Shown here: positions 42,001-51,692 of the stretch, piece after piece
Layout: each line of letters opens with the position of its first letter
Position numbering within the stretch: position 1 is the first letter of the stretch
From: Chloroflexota bacterium
GTDB lineage: Bacteria; Chloroflexota; Chloroflexia; Chloroflexales; Herpetosiphonaceae
Reading direction: 5' to 3'
Length of the DNA stretch: 64,000 bases
Assembly: GCA_020161265.1 (NCBI GenBank)
Contig: JAIUOC010000001.1
Coordinates: forward strand, 310,001 to 374,000
The notes under the pieces: generated by a model
Database searches by the model: none
What the model was told of the DNA's origin: nothing
What the model saw: the letters and a program-made list of their open reading frames with translations, nothing else
Translations under genes and position numbers: made by a program

Positions 42001-45000
42001 ACGCATGGTGCGCGTTGATCCGTGTGCTGATGAGGCCAATAACTCGGCTGTAACCGCGACAACCGCAACCGTTGGATTAAGCGCGATGGCGACGCTCTGT
42101 ACCGCTACCCCTGATTTCGACGAGGATTGGTATCAGTTCACGCCAACCACGGCGATAACCTATCACCTGCAACTGCATCAGGCGACGGATTTTGCGATCA
42201 CTGAGATCGAGTTGTATGCGGGAGCAACCTTGCTGGCCAGCGGTGAGCAGGTAGTGCATCCATTAAGCGCCAATCAAACCTACCATATTCGGGTTAAGAC
42301 CGGGCTGAATGATCCGGTTGTCCGCTATCAGCTGGGCATTGCAGCGTGTCCCTATGTGTGCAATACCCCCAGTGAGCCAAATAATGATCTGGCCCATGCA
42401 ACCGTGATGCAGGTTGATCAGCCCTATCATGGCAATTTCAGTAGCGAGCTTGATCACGATTATCTCCGGTTTCAGGGCGAAGCGACGGCCTTGTATCGGG
42501 TCACGATTTTTGGGCAAGCAACCGGAACCTATCCGTTCATTGATATTCTTGGCAATGACCGTGCGATGAGCCTTGGTGCCGCGCATGGGGGCATTCAAGA
42601 ATACATCTTTCATGCCAAGACGACGGGGTGGTACACCCTGCATGTCTCCATGCTCGGCAATATCCAAACCTTCAGTTCCGACTGGCGGTATAGTGTGCTG
42701 GTGGAGCGCATTCAAGCCCCATTGGCGGAGCCGATTCGTACCCAAGCCACCGCTCCGTTGTTGACGGCGAATCAATGGTATACCCGCACCACGGTGAATG
42801 GTCAGGATTGGTTCCGCATTCAAACGCTGCCGCATCAGAGTTATCAACTGGTGATTCGGCATGCGAAAATCTACGATACGGTAGAATTTTTCGATGCACA
42901 ATACCCCAGTACGACACGTTTTATTTCACCCACGGTACGCTATGAAACCAACACCATTAGCCAAACCTTTGATCTCCGTTCGATTGCCTTACGTGATGGG
43001 CGGTATCGTGATGGCTATGTAGTCCACCTCACCAATGATTTCTCTGGCATTGATACCTATGAAGTGGCATTAATCGCCACCCAAGAACTTTTCTCGCTCC
43101 AACCAGATGACGTGGACGAAGCCTATGGATTTGCGACCGACGATGATCGAGAAGTATTAAGGCTCGTCAATCAAGAACGACTGAAGTATGGGCTTGCTCC
43201 GTTCAAGTATGATGATCGGTTACGGAAAGCAGCCTATACACAAGTCCAAGATATGACAGAGAATCAATTCCTTGGGCATCAGGGCAGTGATGGCAGTTGG
43301 CCTCATGATCGCGCCTTACGCTTTAACTATGAAAATGGCTTAAATGGATATGCGGGCGAGTTAGGGTATGGTGGGGGAAGCTTTTATTATGGACCACAGC
43401 AAGCGGTTACTGCATGGATGTCCAGTAAGCTCCATCGTCATGGCATCTTGCATCGGTTTGCTCGTGATGTAGGCCCATCCCTTGGTAGTTATCGGGGTGC
43501 ATTAGTCATCGGGTATCAAGAGCATAACTATCCTATTTTTATTAATACCGAGGCACTCACGACGACCAGTCGTGATGTCCATGTGTTATTCAGCCCCCCT
43601 ATTCTTGGGTCACCCATTCTGGAGCCTGGCTGGAGTGTAGCGCTTGGGCATAGTCCGATCTTTACCCCCACATGGATTCCCTATACCGTGACGCTCGGAA
43701 CCATGTATCCTGATCAACATGATCAAGATATGAGTACCGAATGGACGTTTACCCGTCCCATCTCCATCCCATGGACACTCCCCGCAGGCCCAGGCGAACA
43801 GCGGGTGTTTGCGATGTATCGGTCGCCAGAAGGGGTGATCTCGGTCAGTAGCGATAGTATTATCGTCGTCCCACCGACCGTTGCTGACCCAACCCAACCG
43901 GCGCTGCCGCCGGCCTTGCTCTCGTATGACCGCATCGAGCAGAATGGCTCCAGTGCACAAAATATTCCCTTGCTACTCCCGACCGGACCAATGCAGCCTA
44001 TGGATTGGTCACTGCGGGTGCAAAGCGCCTTGGCCGATCTCGGTCGCGAGCAGCAAGGGTCGTTGGCAGGCGCTGGGGTTGCCGTGCCCGAATATGCCGT
44101 GCTGCGGCTTCCTGACCTGACTCCCAGCGACCCCGCTGATGATAGTTATGCGCTGCTCTGGCATGGTCGCCTCTGGCGGTTGGTGCATGACTGGACGCTG
44201 GGCGAGACCACCTATCAGCTTGATCGCCAAAGCGCCCAAAGCAGCGATCTTGATGGCTGGGATCTGCGGATCACCCGCCAGAGCGGCGCAAGCCACGGCG
44301 TGGATGGCGGCTGGTATTGGGTGATGACGGATCAGCAAGGCCGGAGTTGGCAGTTTGGCGCAAGTGCCACGAGTGCGTGGCGCATGCGGGATGCCGCTGG
44401 GAATGCCCACCACTGGCGCTGGAATCTTGACCATGTGACGGATTTGCTCGGCAATCGCCAACAATGGACCTATGCCACCGAGACCGCGACCCATGCGGGG
44501 GCGGTGTACGACCGAGCGGGCTATCCATTAAGCGTGGCATGGGGCGGTAACCCACAGCATGGGATTGCGCCAACTGCCGACGTGGTGTTCCACTACGAGC
44601 CACGAACAGCTGGGGGCATGGGCAGCGATCAGCGGCCTGCTGACCTGTTTTATACCAGTCAACGGTTGGCCATGCTCGAAGCACGCGTTGCGGGGACGGT
44701 CGCGCGGCAGTATCGCTTTGGCTATACCAGTGTGGTCGATGGGAATCGTAGCCGCTTGTTGCTCGCAACGATCACGGAGCATCCGCTCGGTGCGACGGCG
44801 GCCCGCACGACGCTGGCCTTTACCTACACCCCACCTGAGGTCGCTGGGGAAGGGTATCACCTGCGCACGATCAGCCTGAATGGCGCAACTCAAACCGCCT
44901 ATCGCTATCAGCGCATGGAGAGTCGCAATCCGGCCTATCTGGTGCAGCAAGAATTACATACCCCCACTGCCGAGGAATTGGCGTGGTTCTTCCCATCAGT

Positions 45001-48000
45001 CGCAGCACGCGGTGCGAGCGCTGCGGCGGCAGAACCGTCGTGTTTCACCGGGGAAGAACTCGGCTTAAATCCGACCTTGGTCGAGCTTGGATATACGCTC
45101 AATGGAGCCTTATCACTATTTAGCGGTATTTTACCCCAATCGCTGGGTGAGACCTCACAAACCATTGAGCGGATGCGCCGCGATTGTCTTGGCAACGTTG
45201 ATTTTGAGAAATATCATCCCGAATCGCCCTATCAAGGAACCGAATATAAGAGTGGCTGTACGCCGGGGGGGGGATCGCAACAACGCCAACGCGCCATGGC
45301 CGCCACGACCGACTATTGTCACAAAACCGTGCGCAATTTCCAAGCCCGCATGCTGCCCTCAGGCGTTGAGCGCTTGGAAGTCCCGGCGGCGTTTGACGAT
45401 GTACGGGCCGAGTTGCGGGCCGGAGCCTATGAATTCCGCCAAACCGGCTATATCTACAATGCCAATGGTCAGCCGATCTATACCGATGCCTTTGGGGTGA
45501 TGGACGATCCCACCGATGATTTGTATATCCAGCGCTCGTATGACGATCCGCAGTTTCCTGATCTGGTGACGGCGGAAGCGACCTATGACCATACCAATAC
45601 CCTGCGTGCCAAAACGACCTATGCCTACGTTCCTGGGACACGACTGGTGGCGGCAACCGGACGCTGGCTGCTCGAAGAACAGCGGATTCTGACCACAACC
45701 TTGACGTATGATCCGCAAGGCCGCGTGCGCAGTACGACCAACCCGCTCGGCGAAACCACCACCTATGGTTATAATGCCTTAGGGCTGACCACCGCGATCA
45801 CGAATCCCCTCGGCGTGGTTGCGACCATGACCTACAACCCGCTTGGTCAACTGATTGCCCAAACCGATGGGCTGGGCGCAACGACCCACTCGGTCTACGA
45901 TCCGATCACGGGCCAGCTGCGCATGACGATCGATGCCCTCGGAGCCACTACGATCTATACCTATACCGCCACGGGACTCAAACAGCAGGAGCAGAATCCG
46001 CTGGGTGGGGTCACCACCTATGGCTATACCGCGCTCGGTCAAACGGCGGCGATCACCAATGCTCTGGGGATGGTGACAAGCTATGCCTATGATGGGGTTG
46101 GGCGCTTGGTCAGTACGACCACGCCCGCCGGAACCAGCACCACCGTCTACGATGGAGCGACGGGACAACCGAGCCAGCACATCGATCCCCTGGGCGTGGT
46201 GGCGGCGACGACGGCTACCGATGGCGCAGGCAAACCGATTACCAGCACGGATGCGACCGGGGCGACCAATACCACTGATTATGATGGCTATGATCGGGTG
46301 GTGGCGGAAACCGATGCGACCGGAGCCACGACCCGCTATCGCTATGATCTGTTTGGCAATCGAATTGCCACAACCAGCGCACTAAGCGCGACGACCTATC
46401 AGCAGTTTGATAGTCTCCAGCGCCTACGGGTGATGACCGATACCCTGAGCGCGGTCACCACCTATACCTATGATGATGCTGGCCGCACGATTGCGGTCAC
46501 CGATGCGCGAGGCGCAACCACCCGCACGCAGTATGATGCAGCAGGTCGGGTGATTGCCAGCACCGATGCCTTGTCGCACACCACATACACGACCCGTGAT
46601 GCCGTGGGCCGCGCGATTCGGGTGACCGATCCGTTGGGCTTTGCGACCGTCACCCGCTATGATCGCATGGGGCGGGTGGTCGCGACCACCAATCCCCTGA
46701 GTCATACCACGACCTATCAGCATGATGCCATGGGCAATACCGTGGTGATTACCAATCCGCGTGGCTTGGTCAGTCGCACGAACTACAATGTGCTGGGGCA
46801 GCGAATTGCCGAGATCAATCCCCTCGGACAGGTGACCAGCTATCAGTATGATGCGATGGGACGACTGGCGACGGTCACCGATACCCTTGGGCTAGTCACG
46901 CAGACCCAGTATGATGCCGTGGGCCGAACTGTGGGAACCAGCACATCGATGGGCTTCAGCACGGCGACCGCCTATGATGTGCGCGGAACCCCCAGCCTGA
47001 TCACCGATACGCTGGGCATTACGACGACGACGGCAGTCGATCAGCTGGGCCGCACGACGGCGGTGACCACCGCTGGCCAATTCGCCACCCAGACACGCTA
47101 TGATGCGGTCGGGAACGTGAACCAGTCCATCGATGCCAATGGGGTGGTCACGGGCTATCGCCATGATGCCGCTGGCCGTGTGACGGCGGTGATTGAGCAT
47201 GAACAGCCGGGGCAGCCATCCACCACGACCACCAATGTGACCACCCTGATTGGCTACGATGCGGTGGGCAATACGATCGCGATTACCGATGCCAACGGTC
47301 ATGTCCGCACGACCCAGTACACCCTGCTGAACCAGCCAGCACAGATCTGCGACGGCCTCCAGCGCTGTACCACGATCACCTATACCGCGCGGGGTGAGCG
47401 GGCAACCGTGACGGATCCACGAGGAGTCGTCACCACCTATACCTATGATCCTGCTGGACGCGTCGTGACGATCACCTATTCCGATGGCACGCCAGCAGTC
47501 AACTATGGCTACAATCCGACCAACTCGGTGATCGCGATGGTGGATGGCAGTGGCCTGACCACCTATACCTATGATGCCCTCGAACGGATGACGACGCGCA
47601 GTCAGAATGGCGTGACGATTACGACCACGATTGCGCCCGATGAGCGCAGCGTCACCACTGACTATTGGGGGACGGGCAGCGTCGCGGCCACGCGTGACCC
47701 CATGGGCCGGACGACGACGATAAGTGTATGGAATGCGCCCACAACCCACTATACCTATCGGGGGGCGACGACGGCGGTCACCGCGATGGATCGACCAGCG
47801 CTCGGGCAGCAGATCACCCACAGCTATCGAGCTGATGGGGCGCTGCTCCAGATTCGCTATGGCCCCAATACCGACCTGACCTATACCCGTGATTCGGTGG
47901 GCTTGCCCACGATGCTGGCCGAAACGCTGAATGGGCAGGCGCTGACCACCCAGCTGGCCTATGATGCACGCCAGCGCGTGGTCGCGGTCACCCAAACCAG

Positions 48001-50131
48001 CGATCTGGCGAGTGTGCCAGCGATCAGCCAGCACTATACCCTCGATGCTGTTGGCAACCGCCTGCACGATGGAGCATCGGCCACCACCCATACCTACGAT
48101 GCGGCAGATCAGGTGCAGGCCTTCACCTATGATCAGGCAGGCAATCTGCTTGATGATGGCCAGACCAGCTATACCTATGATGGAGCCAATCGGCTGCGCC
48201 AAACCCAGAGCGCTACGATGACCGTGGCCTATGGCTATAACGGCTGGGGCACGCTGGTCACCGAAACGATCACCCATGGCCTTGCGGTCACTCACACGCT
48301 GTTCCTCTGGGATGAAACAAGCGATTTACCCCGCTTGATCGGCACGCAAGCCTCCAATGGAGTTGAAACCCAGTATGCCTATGGCCCTGAGGGCGTGCAT
48401 GCGGTGCGCGAGCGGCAGCACACGGCCCCGTGGCTGGTGGCCTATACCCAACTCGATGCCCAAGGCACGATTCGCGCCTTAATCACCCCAGCGGGCGTGG
48501 AGCAGCAACGCACCCATTTCAGCATCTGGGGCACGATCCGCAGCCAAACCGGCATGAGCAGCAATCGCTTGGGCTATACTGGCGAGTTGATGGGACACGA
48601 TGGCACGGTCTACCTCCGTGCACGCCAGTACCTGCCAACGATGGGGCGCTTTCTCCAACAAGATGGTTTTGCGGGTATTCCGACCAGCCCGCAATCGCTG
48701 CATAAATATACCTATGCGCACAATAGTCCGGCGTGGCATACCGACCCCAGCGGCAACGTCATTCCATTGCTTTTGGCGGCGTGGACGGCTGTTGAAATCA
48801 CCCTCTCGGTGTATGATGCGTTTACGACGATGAATACGCTACTCGATCCGTGTGTCAGTGGCTGGGAAAAGGCTTCAACAGTAGGCCTTTGGGTCGCCGG
48901 TATGTTTCTACCGGGTGGTGGCTACGCCAGTGGTGGGAAGGCGGCCAAACGCGCCATTGTTAGCAACCTTGATCAGGTTGATACTGCCCTGTATCGGTTC
49001 AATGGCTATACCGACGATGTGATCGACAGTGGGAAAGCGGTGACCCATGTCGATGATGCCACGCAGGTAGCCCATCAGGCGGATACGGTCGCGAGCCAAA
49101 GTGATGAGTTAATCAAAGTCACCGATAATCTTCCGTGTGTGCCGGGCAATAGCTTTGTCGCGGGCACGTTGGTCGAGAGCAGTCATGGCCTCGTGCCGAT
49201 TGAAACCTTGGTGGTGGGTGATACGGTCTGGGCGATCGATCCCCAAACTAACCAGGCTGGGTACTACCCGATTACCTGGACGACGGCGCATACTGCTACC
49301 TTGGTGATTGAACTAACCGTCCAGCCGCTCACCGATACACTGGGGCTGGCGCAGGAACAGATTCAGGCCACCGACCATCACCCGTTCTGGGTCTATGGGC
49401 GCGGCTGGATCGATGCGGGCAAACTGCGAGTTGGTGATCGGTTGTTGGGCGATGCGGGCTATACCATCACCGTGGTGGATGTGGGTGTGGAGTTGCAGCC
49501 CGTCATGGTCTACAACTTCACCGTGGCTACGCTCCATACCTACACCATTGGCCATGCTGGGATTCTCGTTCATAATATTGACTGTGATCAAGCTTTTCAA
49601 AACGAGCTTTTTGCATATGCTGAAGAGGTTGTTCAAAGTGGGGATTTACAAGGTTTAGCACCAAATCAGAGCAAAACAATAGCCATTTTTCGCTTTCCTG
49701 GTGATAAGAAGATTTATAAAGCAATCAGTGGTGCACGTGGCAAAGGTAGCAACGTCTTGCCTAAGAGTATACGAAATAAGCTGCGTGACACGTACAAAAA
49801 AAATGGAGGTGGCCATCGTCGAGAGTGGAATTGTGCAGAAATACACTGTATTAGTGATGCCTTAGGCGCAAGGGCAGAATTAAATCCCAACATAATAGAT
49901 ATCGGCACCGCAGACTTCGAGCAACTTCAGTCGTTGTTAGTCAATGCTGAATTTACGACAATGAATATCAGGAAGACATCAAGTGGTTATATAGGGGATC
50001 TTATCCATCCTTGTGTGATCAATGCAAATGATCCAAAAGGCACTATAGGATGTGATCATGTGCTCAAGACCCTCGGTATTCGTGGTGGTGAAAGAACATG
50101 GGATGGACCATGGGAAAAGAATCTCCCATAA
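39083..50131 (+). CDS. Giant secreted YD-repeat (RHS-like) polymorphic toxin with CAP, Hint and deaminase-like toxin domains
   Basis: 3682 residues; ATG 39083 after GAGGAAG. Order: signal peptide (~1-31); two related ~195-residue domains (~50-250, ~335-540) joined by TPTPTS-rich linkers; four or more PPC-like beta domains (~596-1340, DEPNN/VDWLAFQG pattern); a CAP/SCP domain (~1350-1480, LVNQERLKYGLAPF); YD repeats (~2205-3200, many TTYTYDAAGR-type units); RHS core (GRFLQQDGFAG, DPSGN); Hint domain (Ser3357 to His-Asn3498); and toxin (3499-3682). The toxin has WNCAEIH (Cys3584-Ala-Glu3586) and Cys3644/Cys3657, resembling YwqJ-type zinc deaminases, though the last two Cys are 13 apart and not in a tight CxxC. 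Inference: contact or secreted toxin released by Hint self-cleavage. Confidence 0.9.
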   Translation: MTTRVWRRFTAVLTLCSLFANLLPRADVAVARIIDPIESPPIAARPVAQSAGTVLFLTGSAASAADDAIAARLATTYTVVRKNHDQETLADADGKALIYISATVDSGKIGATFANTPVPMVVNEHAVYDDLGMTGTANGPDYGYDSSPSTTQLVLTDPLHPLAAGLSSPVTVFATAHKLPFGRGSTASAPIATVAGWTTRHMYFAYDTGAAMVTGIAPARRVGFFLDPTAAVDLTMDGWTLFDTAVAWAAGSGTPAPTPTPTSIPATATASPTATTGPPTRTATAVPSATPTTSPSATSIVPTTVPSATPTATLPSATATNAAPTTIPSQGHGGPVVLIVGSTPAVGSADARIVQQLTSLGYSVTTVVQSAASSSSANGQRLVLISSTVSSSTIGNAFRDVAVPVMLWENGLYDSEMGMTSTTLGTDYGTTASQATLTIQSPSHPMAAGLSGSVSVMSAGRAMPYGSPNANAVRIAGTSSTTTKAVIFGYDQGAVMVSATAPARRVGFFFNDDTPLVATADGWALFDAAVLWAVSTSVPATATPISSATPVVTATPAATATPSATSTPLPAAITPIAWDPFPIASASPTPVVPRVSMNQCVDADEPNNSQAHATELRLGTTITQAFCERDDVDWLAFQGVAGGAYTINTTNLYPGVDTVLAVYDAQGTLLAENDDAESPEYLHSISFSWGSQVSVVVPNDGTYFLRISSFPTRQQPAGFYYQVNLSHGNTVCATTETANNSAPQAEVLTLGMPARRSFCRGDEDWYTVNGTAGTWYSLALSDLSVDYTTDVRVYRGDAQTLLHPTTTMTALSRTPRLTFLAVADEPLYIQLRRTDPTRAAMPYYTLTIAGNACRDAGMPLDDSVGEAQLLHQAELAGAFCAHANDRYDWYRLAVQAGTEYRLLLTSDHPDASGMGISFRDQYNQPIPDPASPPQYLSDRLGGLTWAVWTPSSSGEVYVRATSPKAGAEMQYRLRMVRVDPCADEANNSAVTATTATVGLSAMATLCTATPDFDEDWYQFTPTTAITYHLQLHQATDFAITEIELYAGATLLASGEQVVHPLSANQTYHIRVKTGLNDPVVRYQLGIAACPYVCNTPSEPNNDLAHATVMQVDQPYHGNFSSELDHDYLRFQGEATALYRVTIFGQATGTYPFIDILGNDRAMSLGAAHGGIQEYIFHAKTTGWYTLHVSMLGNIQTFSSDWRYSVLVERIQAPLAEPIRTQATAPLLTANQWYTRTTVNGQDWFRIQTLPHQSYQLVIRHAKIYDTVEFFDAQYPSTTRFISPTVRYETNTISQTFDLRSIALRDGRYRDGYVVHLTNDFSGIDTYEVALIATQELFSLQPDDVDEAYGFATDDDREVLRLVNQERLKYGLAPFKYDDRLRKAAYTQVQDMTENQFLGHQGSDGSWPHDRALRFNYENGLNGYAGELGYGGGSFYYGPQQAVTAWMSSKLHRHGILHRFARDVGPSLGSYRGALVIGYQEHNYPIFINTEALTTTSRDVHVLFSPPILGSPILEPGWSVALGHSPIFTPTWIPYTVTLGTMYPDQHDQDMSTEWTFTRPISIPWTLPAGPGEQRVFAMYRSPEGVISVSSDSIIVVPPTVADPTQPALPPALLSYDRIEQNGSSAQNIPLLLPTGPMQPMDWSLRVQSALADLGREQQGSLAGAGVAVPEYAVLRLPDLTPSDPADDSYALLWHGRLWRLVHDWTLGETTYQLDRQSAQSSDLDGWDLRITRQSGASHGVDGGWYWVMTDQQGRSWQFGASATSAWRMRDAAGNAHHWRWNLDHVTDLLGNRQQWTYATETATHAGAVYDRAGYPLSVAWGGNPQHGIAPTADVVFHYEPRTAGGMGSDQRPADLFYTSQRLAMLEARVAGTVARQYRFGYTSVVDGNRSRLLLATITEHPLGATAARTTLAFTYTPPEVAGEGYHLRTISLNGATQTAYRYQRMESRNPAYLVQQELHTPTAEELAWFFPSVAARGASAAAAEPSCFTGEELGLNPTLVELGYTLNGALSLFSGILPQSLGETSQTIERMRRDCLGNVDFEKYHPESPYQGTEYKSGCTPGGGSQQRQRAMAATTDYCHKTVRNFQARMLPSGVERLEVPAAFDDVRAELRAGAYEFRQTGYIYNANGQPIYTDAFGVMDDPTDDLYIQRSYDDPQFPDLVTAEATYDHTNTLRAKTTYAYVPGTRLVAATGRWLLEEQRILTTTLTYDPQGRVRSTTNPLGETTTYGYNALGLTTAITNPLGVVATMTYNPLGQLIAQTDGLGATTHSVYDPITGQLRMTIDALGATTIYTYTATGLKQQEQNPLGGVTTYGYTALGQTAAITNALGMVTSYAYDGVGRLVSTTTPAGTSTTVYDGATGQPSQHIDPLGVVAATTATDGAGKPITSTDATGATNTTDYDGYDRVVAETDATGATTRYRYDLFGNRIATTSALSATTYQQFDSLQRLRVMTDTLSAVTTYTYDDAGRTIAVTDARGATTRTQYDAAGRVIASTDALSHTTYTTRDAVGRAIRVTDPLGFATVTRYDRMGRVVATTNPLSHTTTYQHDAMGNTVVITNPRGLVSRTNYNVLGQRIAEINPLGQVTSYQYDAMGRLATVTDTLGLVTQTQYDAVGRTVGTSTSMGFSTATAYDVRGTPSLITDTLGITTTTAVDQLGRTTAVTTAGQFATQTRYDAVGNVNQSIDANGVVTGYRHDAAGRVTAVIEHEQPGQPSTTTTNVTTLIGYDAVGNTIAITDANGHVRTTQYTLLNQPAQICDGLQRCTTITYTARGERATVTDPRGVVTTYTYDPAGRVVTITYSDGTPAVNYGYNPTNSVIAMVDGSGLTTYTYDALERMTTRSQNGVTITTTIAPDERSVTTDYWGTGSVAATRDPMGRTTTISVWNAPTTHYTYRGATTAVTAMDRPALGQQITHSYRADGALLQIRYGPNTDLTYTRDSVGLPTMLAETLNGQALTTQLAYDARQRVVAVTQTSDLASVPAISQHYTLDAVGNRLHDGASATTHTYDAADQVQAFTYDQAGNLLDDGQTSYTYDGANRLRQTQSATMTVAYGYNGWGTLVTETITHGLAVTHTLFLWDETSDLPRLIGTQASNGVETQYAYGPEGVHAVRERQHTAPWLVAYTQLDAQGTIRALITPAGVEQQRTHFSIWGTIRSQTGMSSNRLGYTGELMGHDGTVYLRARQYLPTMGRFLQQDGFAGIPTSPQSLHKYTYAHNSPAWHTDPSGNVIPLLLAAWTAVEITLSVYDAFTTMNTLLDPCVSGWEKASTVGLWVAGMFLPGGGYASGGKAAKRAIVSNLDQVDTALYRFNGYTDDVIDSGKAVTHVDDATQVAHQADTVASQSDELIKVTDNLPCVPGNSFVAGTLVESSHGLVPIETLVVGDTVWAIDPQTNQAGYYPITWTTAHTATLVIELTVQPLTDTLGLAQEQIQATDHHPFWVYGRGWIDAGKLRVGDRLLGDAGYTITVVDVGVELQPVMVYNFTVATLHTYTIGHAGILVHNIDCDQAFQNELFAYAEEVVQSGDLQGLAPNQSKTIAIFRFPGDKKIYKAISGARGKGSNVLPKSIRNKLRDTYKKNGGGHRREWNCAEIHCISDALGARAELNPNIIDIGTADFEQLQSLLVNAEFTTMNIRKTSSGYIGDLIHPCVINANDPKGTIGCDHVLKTLGIRGGERTWDGPWEKNLP
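45265..45273 (+). repeat. G9 homopolymer in the coding sequence of the giant toxin
   Basis: Nine consecutive G encode part of CTPGGGSQQ just ahead of the YD-repeat region. Gain or loss of one G would frameshift and remove YD repeats, Hint and toxin. Confidence 0.85.
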
Positions 50132-50236
50132 TGAACATGATCGATTCGCTTGACTGACACCGGTTTGAGGATTCGTGATACCCATCATCAACGTAGTGGT
50201 GGATATCACGAATCCTTTCACAATGAAAGGCTTTCT

Positions 50237-51415
50237 ATGGTTGATGATCTTGACCACATTCCATGGCATCTGATTGGCCATGCCTATGGGTATGCTACCG
50301 ATACGCCAGTGCATCTGCGCAACCTGACGCATCCCGATCCGATGGTGATTCAACAAGCACATGCAGCGCTCGCAATCTCGATTGTGCATCAAGAATGGGT
50401 GAGTGATGCAGCGATTGCCGCGTTTCCCTATCTTCTGCACCTCCTCTTGACCTATCCGGGGCCAACCCGCTCGTATGTTTCGGCCTTAGTTCAGGAGATT
50501 CTTGAAGGGATTGTTCCACCCATTCCCGCACTCAATCGCTATCATGCATGGGATCAGCTTGATGCTGATAATGATGATGAATGGGAGCATGACGATGAAT
50601 CGGATGAAGCCATGCGTGATGACGGGTGGGATGCGGATCACGCGGAAGCACAGGTCTATCCATTAGCCCTAGCGGCGTTGCCAAGCATCATGCCATGGCT
50701 CCATGATCCCGATCCGGATCTGGTGCATAGCACCCTGCTGATTGTGGCGTGTTGCTTAGCCAAGGATGGCACACACTGGCCATCCATTCAAATCTATGCG
50801 GATGCCGAATCACGGCCCACCTTCCGCGCTGCCTACCCCTATTTGGCATGGTGCAGTGGCCATCCTGCTGCGCTCGCATGGCTGGACAAGACAGCGACCC
50901 AAGCTGGAGACCCGCTGGTTCGCTTCACGGCAACCTCCGTGCTGGCCCGTTGGGCAACGTCAATGCCGGACGATCACTATCAATGGTTCATTGAGACAAT
51001 CCTGGGGCATGACGCAGCCTTTATTGCTGATTATGAGCGGGTACCGATGACCAATCATTATTGGCTTGATTGTGGCAGCGTGTTGTATGCGCGATCGTTT
51101 GCTGAGCGTGCGCCCGTTGCGTCCGCATGGCTAGCATCCCTGCGTGGCGAAACGAGACCGCTGTGTGATGATGATTACCTCGCCTTGTTACTCTTGGCCT
51201 TTGGCGTTGTCCACTATGCGCCACCGCTTGACCGCATGGATCTCCATGATGATGTCATGCGATGGATAGCCCACAAAGCCTTTGCAACGGAGAAAGGGGA
51301 GGATTATCGCCCCCTGCGGATCTTGCGCAATTTTGGCCTTCCGTGGACACCTGCCGCCATAAATGGCTTTTTACGACTGCCGAACGCCGAGCATCCAGGG
51401 TTCGGCGCGGAGTAA
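50237..51415 (+). CDS. HEAT-like repeat protein, candidate immunity to the main toxin
   Basis: 392 residues, cytoplasmic, rich in helix pairs (VYPLALAALPSIMPWLHDPD, TFRAAYPYLAWCSGHPAALAW) resembling HEAT repeats, with a very acidic stretch (DNDDEWEHDDESDEAM). I chose ATG 50237 (AAAGG upstream); the frame opens from 50150. It starts 105 bp after the toxin gene on the same strand, where immunity genes lie in polymorphic toxin loci. Known: HEAT-like proteins occur as immunity partners. Inference from position and composition, not from a motif. Confidence 0.7.
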   Translation: MVDDLDHIPWHLIGHAYGYATDTPVHLRNLTHPDPMVIQQAHAALAISIVHQEWVSDAAIAAFPYLLHLLLTYPGPTRSYVSALVQEILEGIVPPIPALNRYHAWDQLDADNDDEWEHDDESDEAMRDDGWDADHAEAQVYPLALAALPSIMPWLHDPDPDLVHSTLLIVACCLAKDGTHWPSIQIYADAESRPTFRAAYPYLAWCSGHPAALAWLDKTATQAGDPLVRFTATSVLARWATSMPDDHYQWFIETILGHDAAFIADYERVPMTNHYWLDCGSVLYARSFAERAPVASAWLASLRGETRPLCDDDYLALLLLAFGVVHYAPPLDRMDLHDDVMRWIAHKAFATEKGEDYRPLRILRNFGLPWTPAAINGFLRLPNAEHPGFGAE

Positions 51416-51469
51416 GCGAGCCGATCCGTGCTGGTTTGGGCTGCATTGTAGAGAGAAAAGAAGGTAAAA

Positions 51470-51622
51470 ATGCATTCATTTCAAGGGCCGACTTGCCCAC
51501 AGTGTCAGTTTTATGCGCCTGCGACGATCCGGGTGGAGCGCATGGTTGACCGTCCTCATCCTCCAAAAACAACAGGCATTGCTTCAATTCCTCGCGCACA
51601 TCGCTTGGATATATTGACATAA
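51470..51622 (+). CDS. Possible 50-residue CxxC peptide
   Basis: A short frame (MHSFQGPTCPQCQFYAP...) with AAGG five nt before the ATG and one CPQC pair, in the gap between the immunity gene and the orphan cassette. It could equally be an eroded fragment. Weak support. Confidence 0.25.
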   Translation: MHSFQGPTCPQCQFYAPATIRVERMVDRPHPPKTTGIASIPRAHRLDILT

Positions 51623-51692
51623 TAAATCTCGATTCAATGCCTCTCGTTTGAAGCGGCACTGATTCCGCGACCAGAGGGCAGAGGTGTCATTC

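Noticed and set aside
42263..42901. 212-codon antisense frame in the PPC-like region
   Set aside because: Shadow of the plus-strand coding sequence, no independent start signal.
46892..48295. 467-codon open frame on the minus strand within the giant toxin gene
   Set aside because: It mirrors the YD repeats (periodic composition keeps antisense free of stops), has no ribosome site and shows no domain.
45700..48700. Tandem DNA repeats as a separate element
   Set aside because: They are the YD repeats of the toxin shell, diverged at DNA level and in frame.
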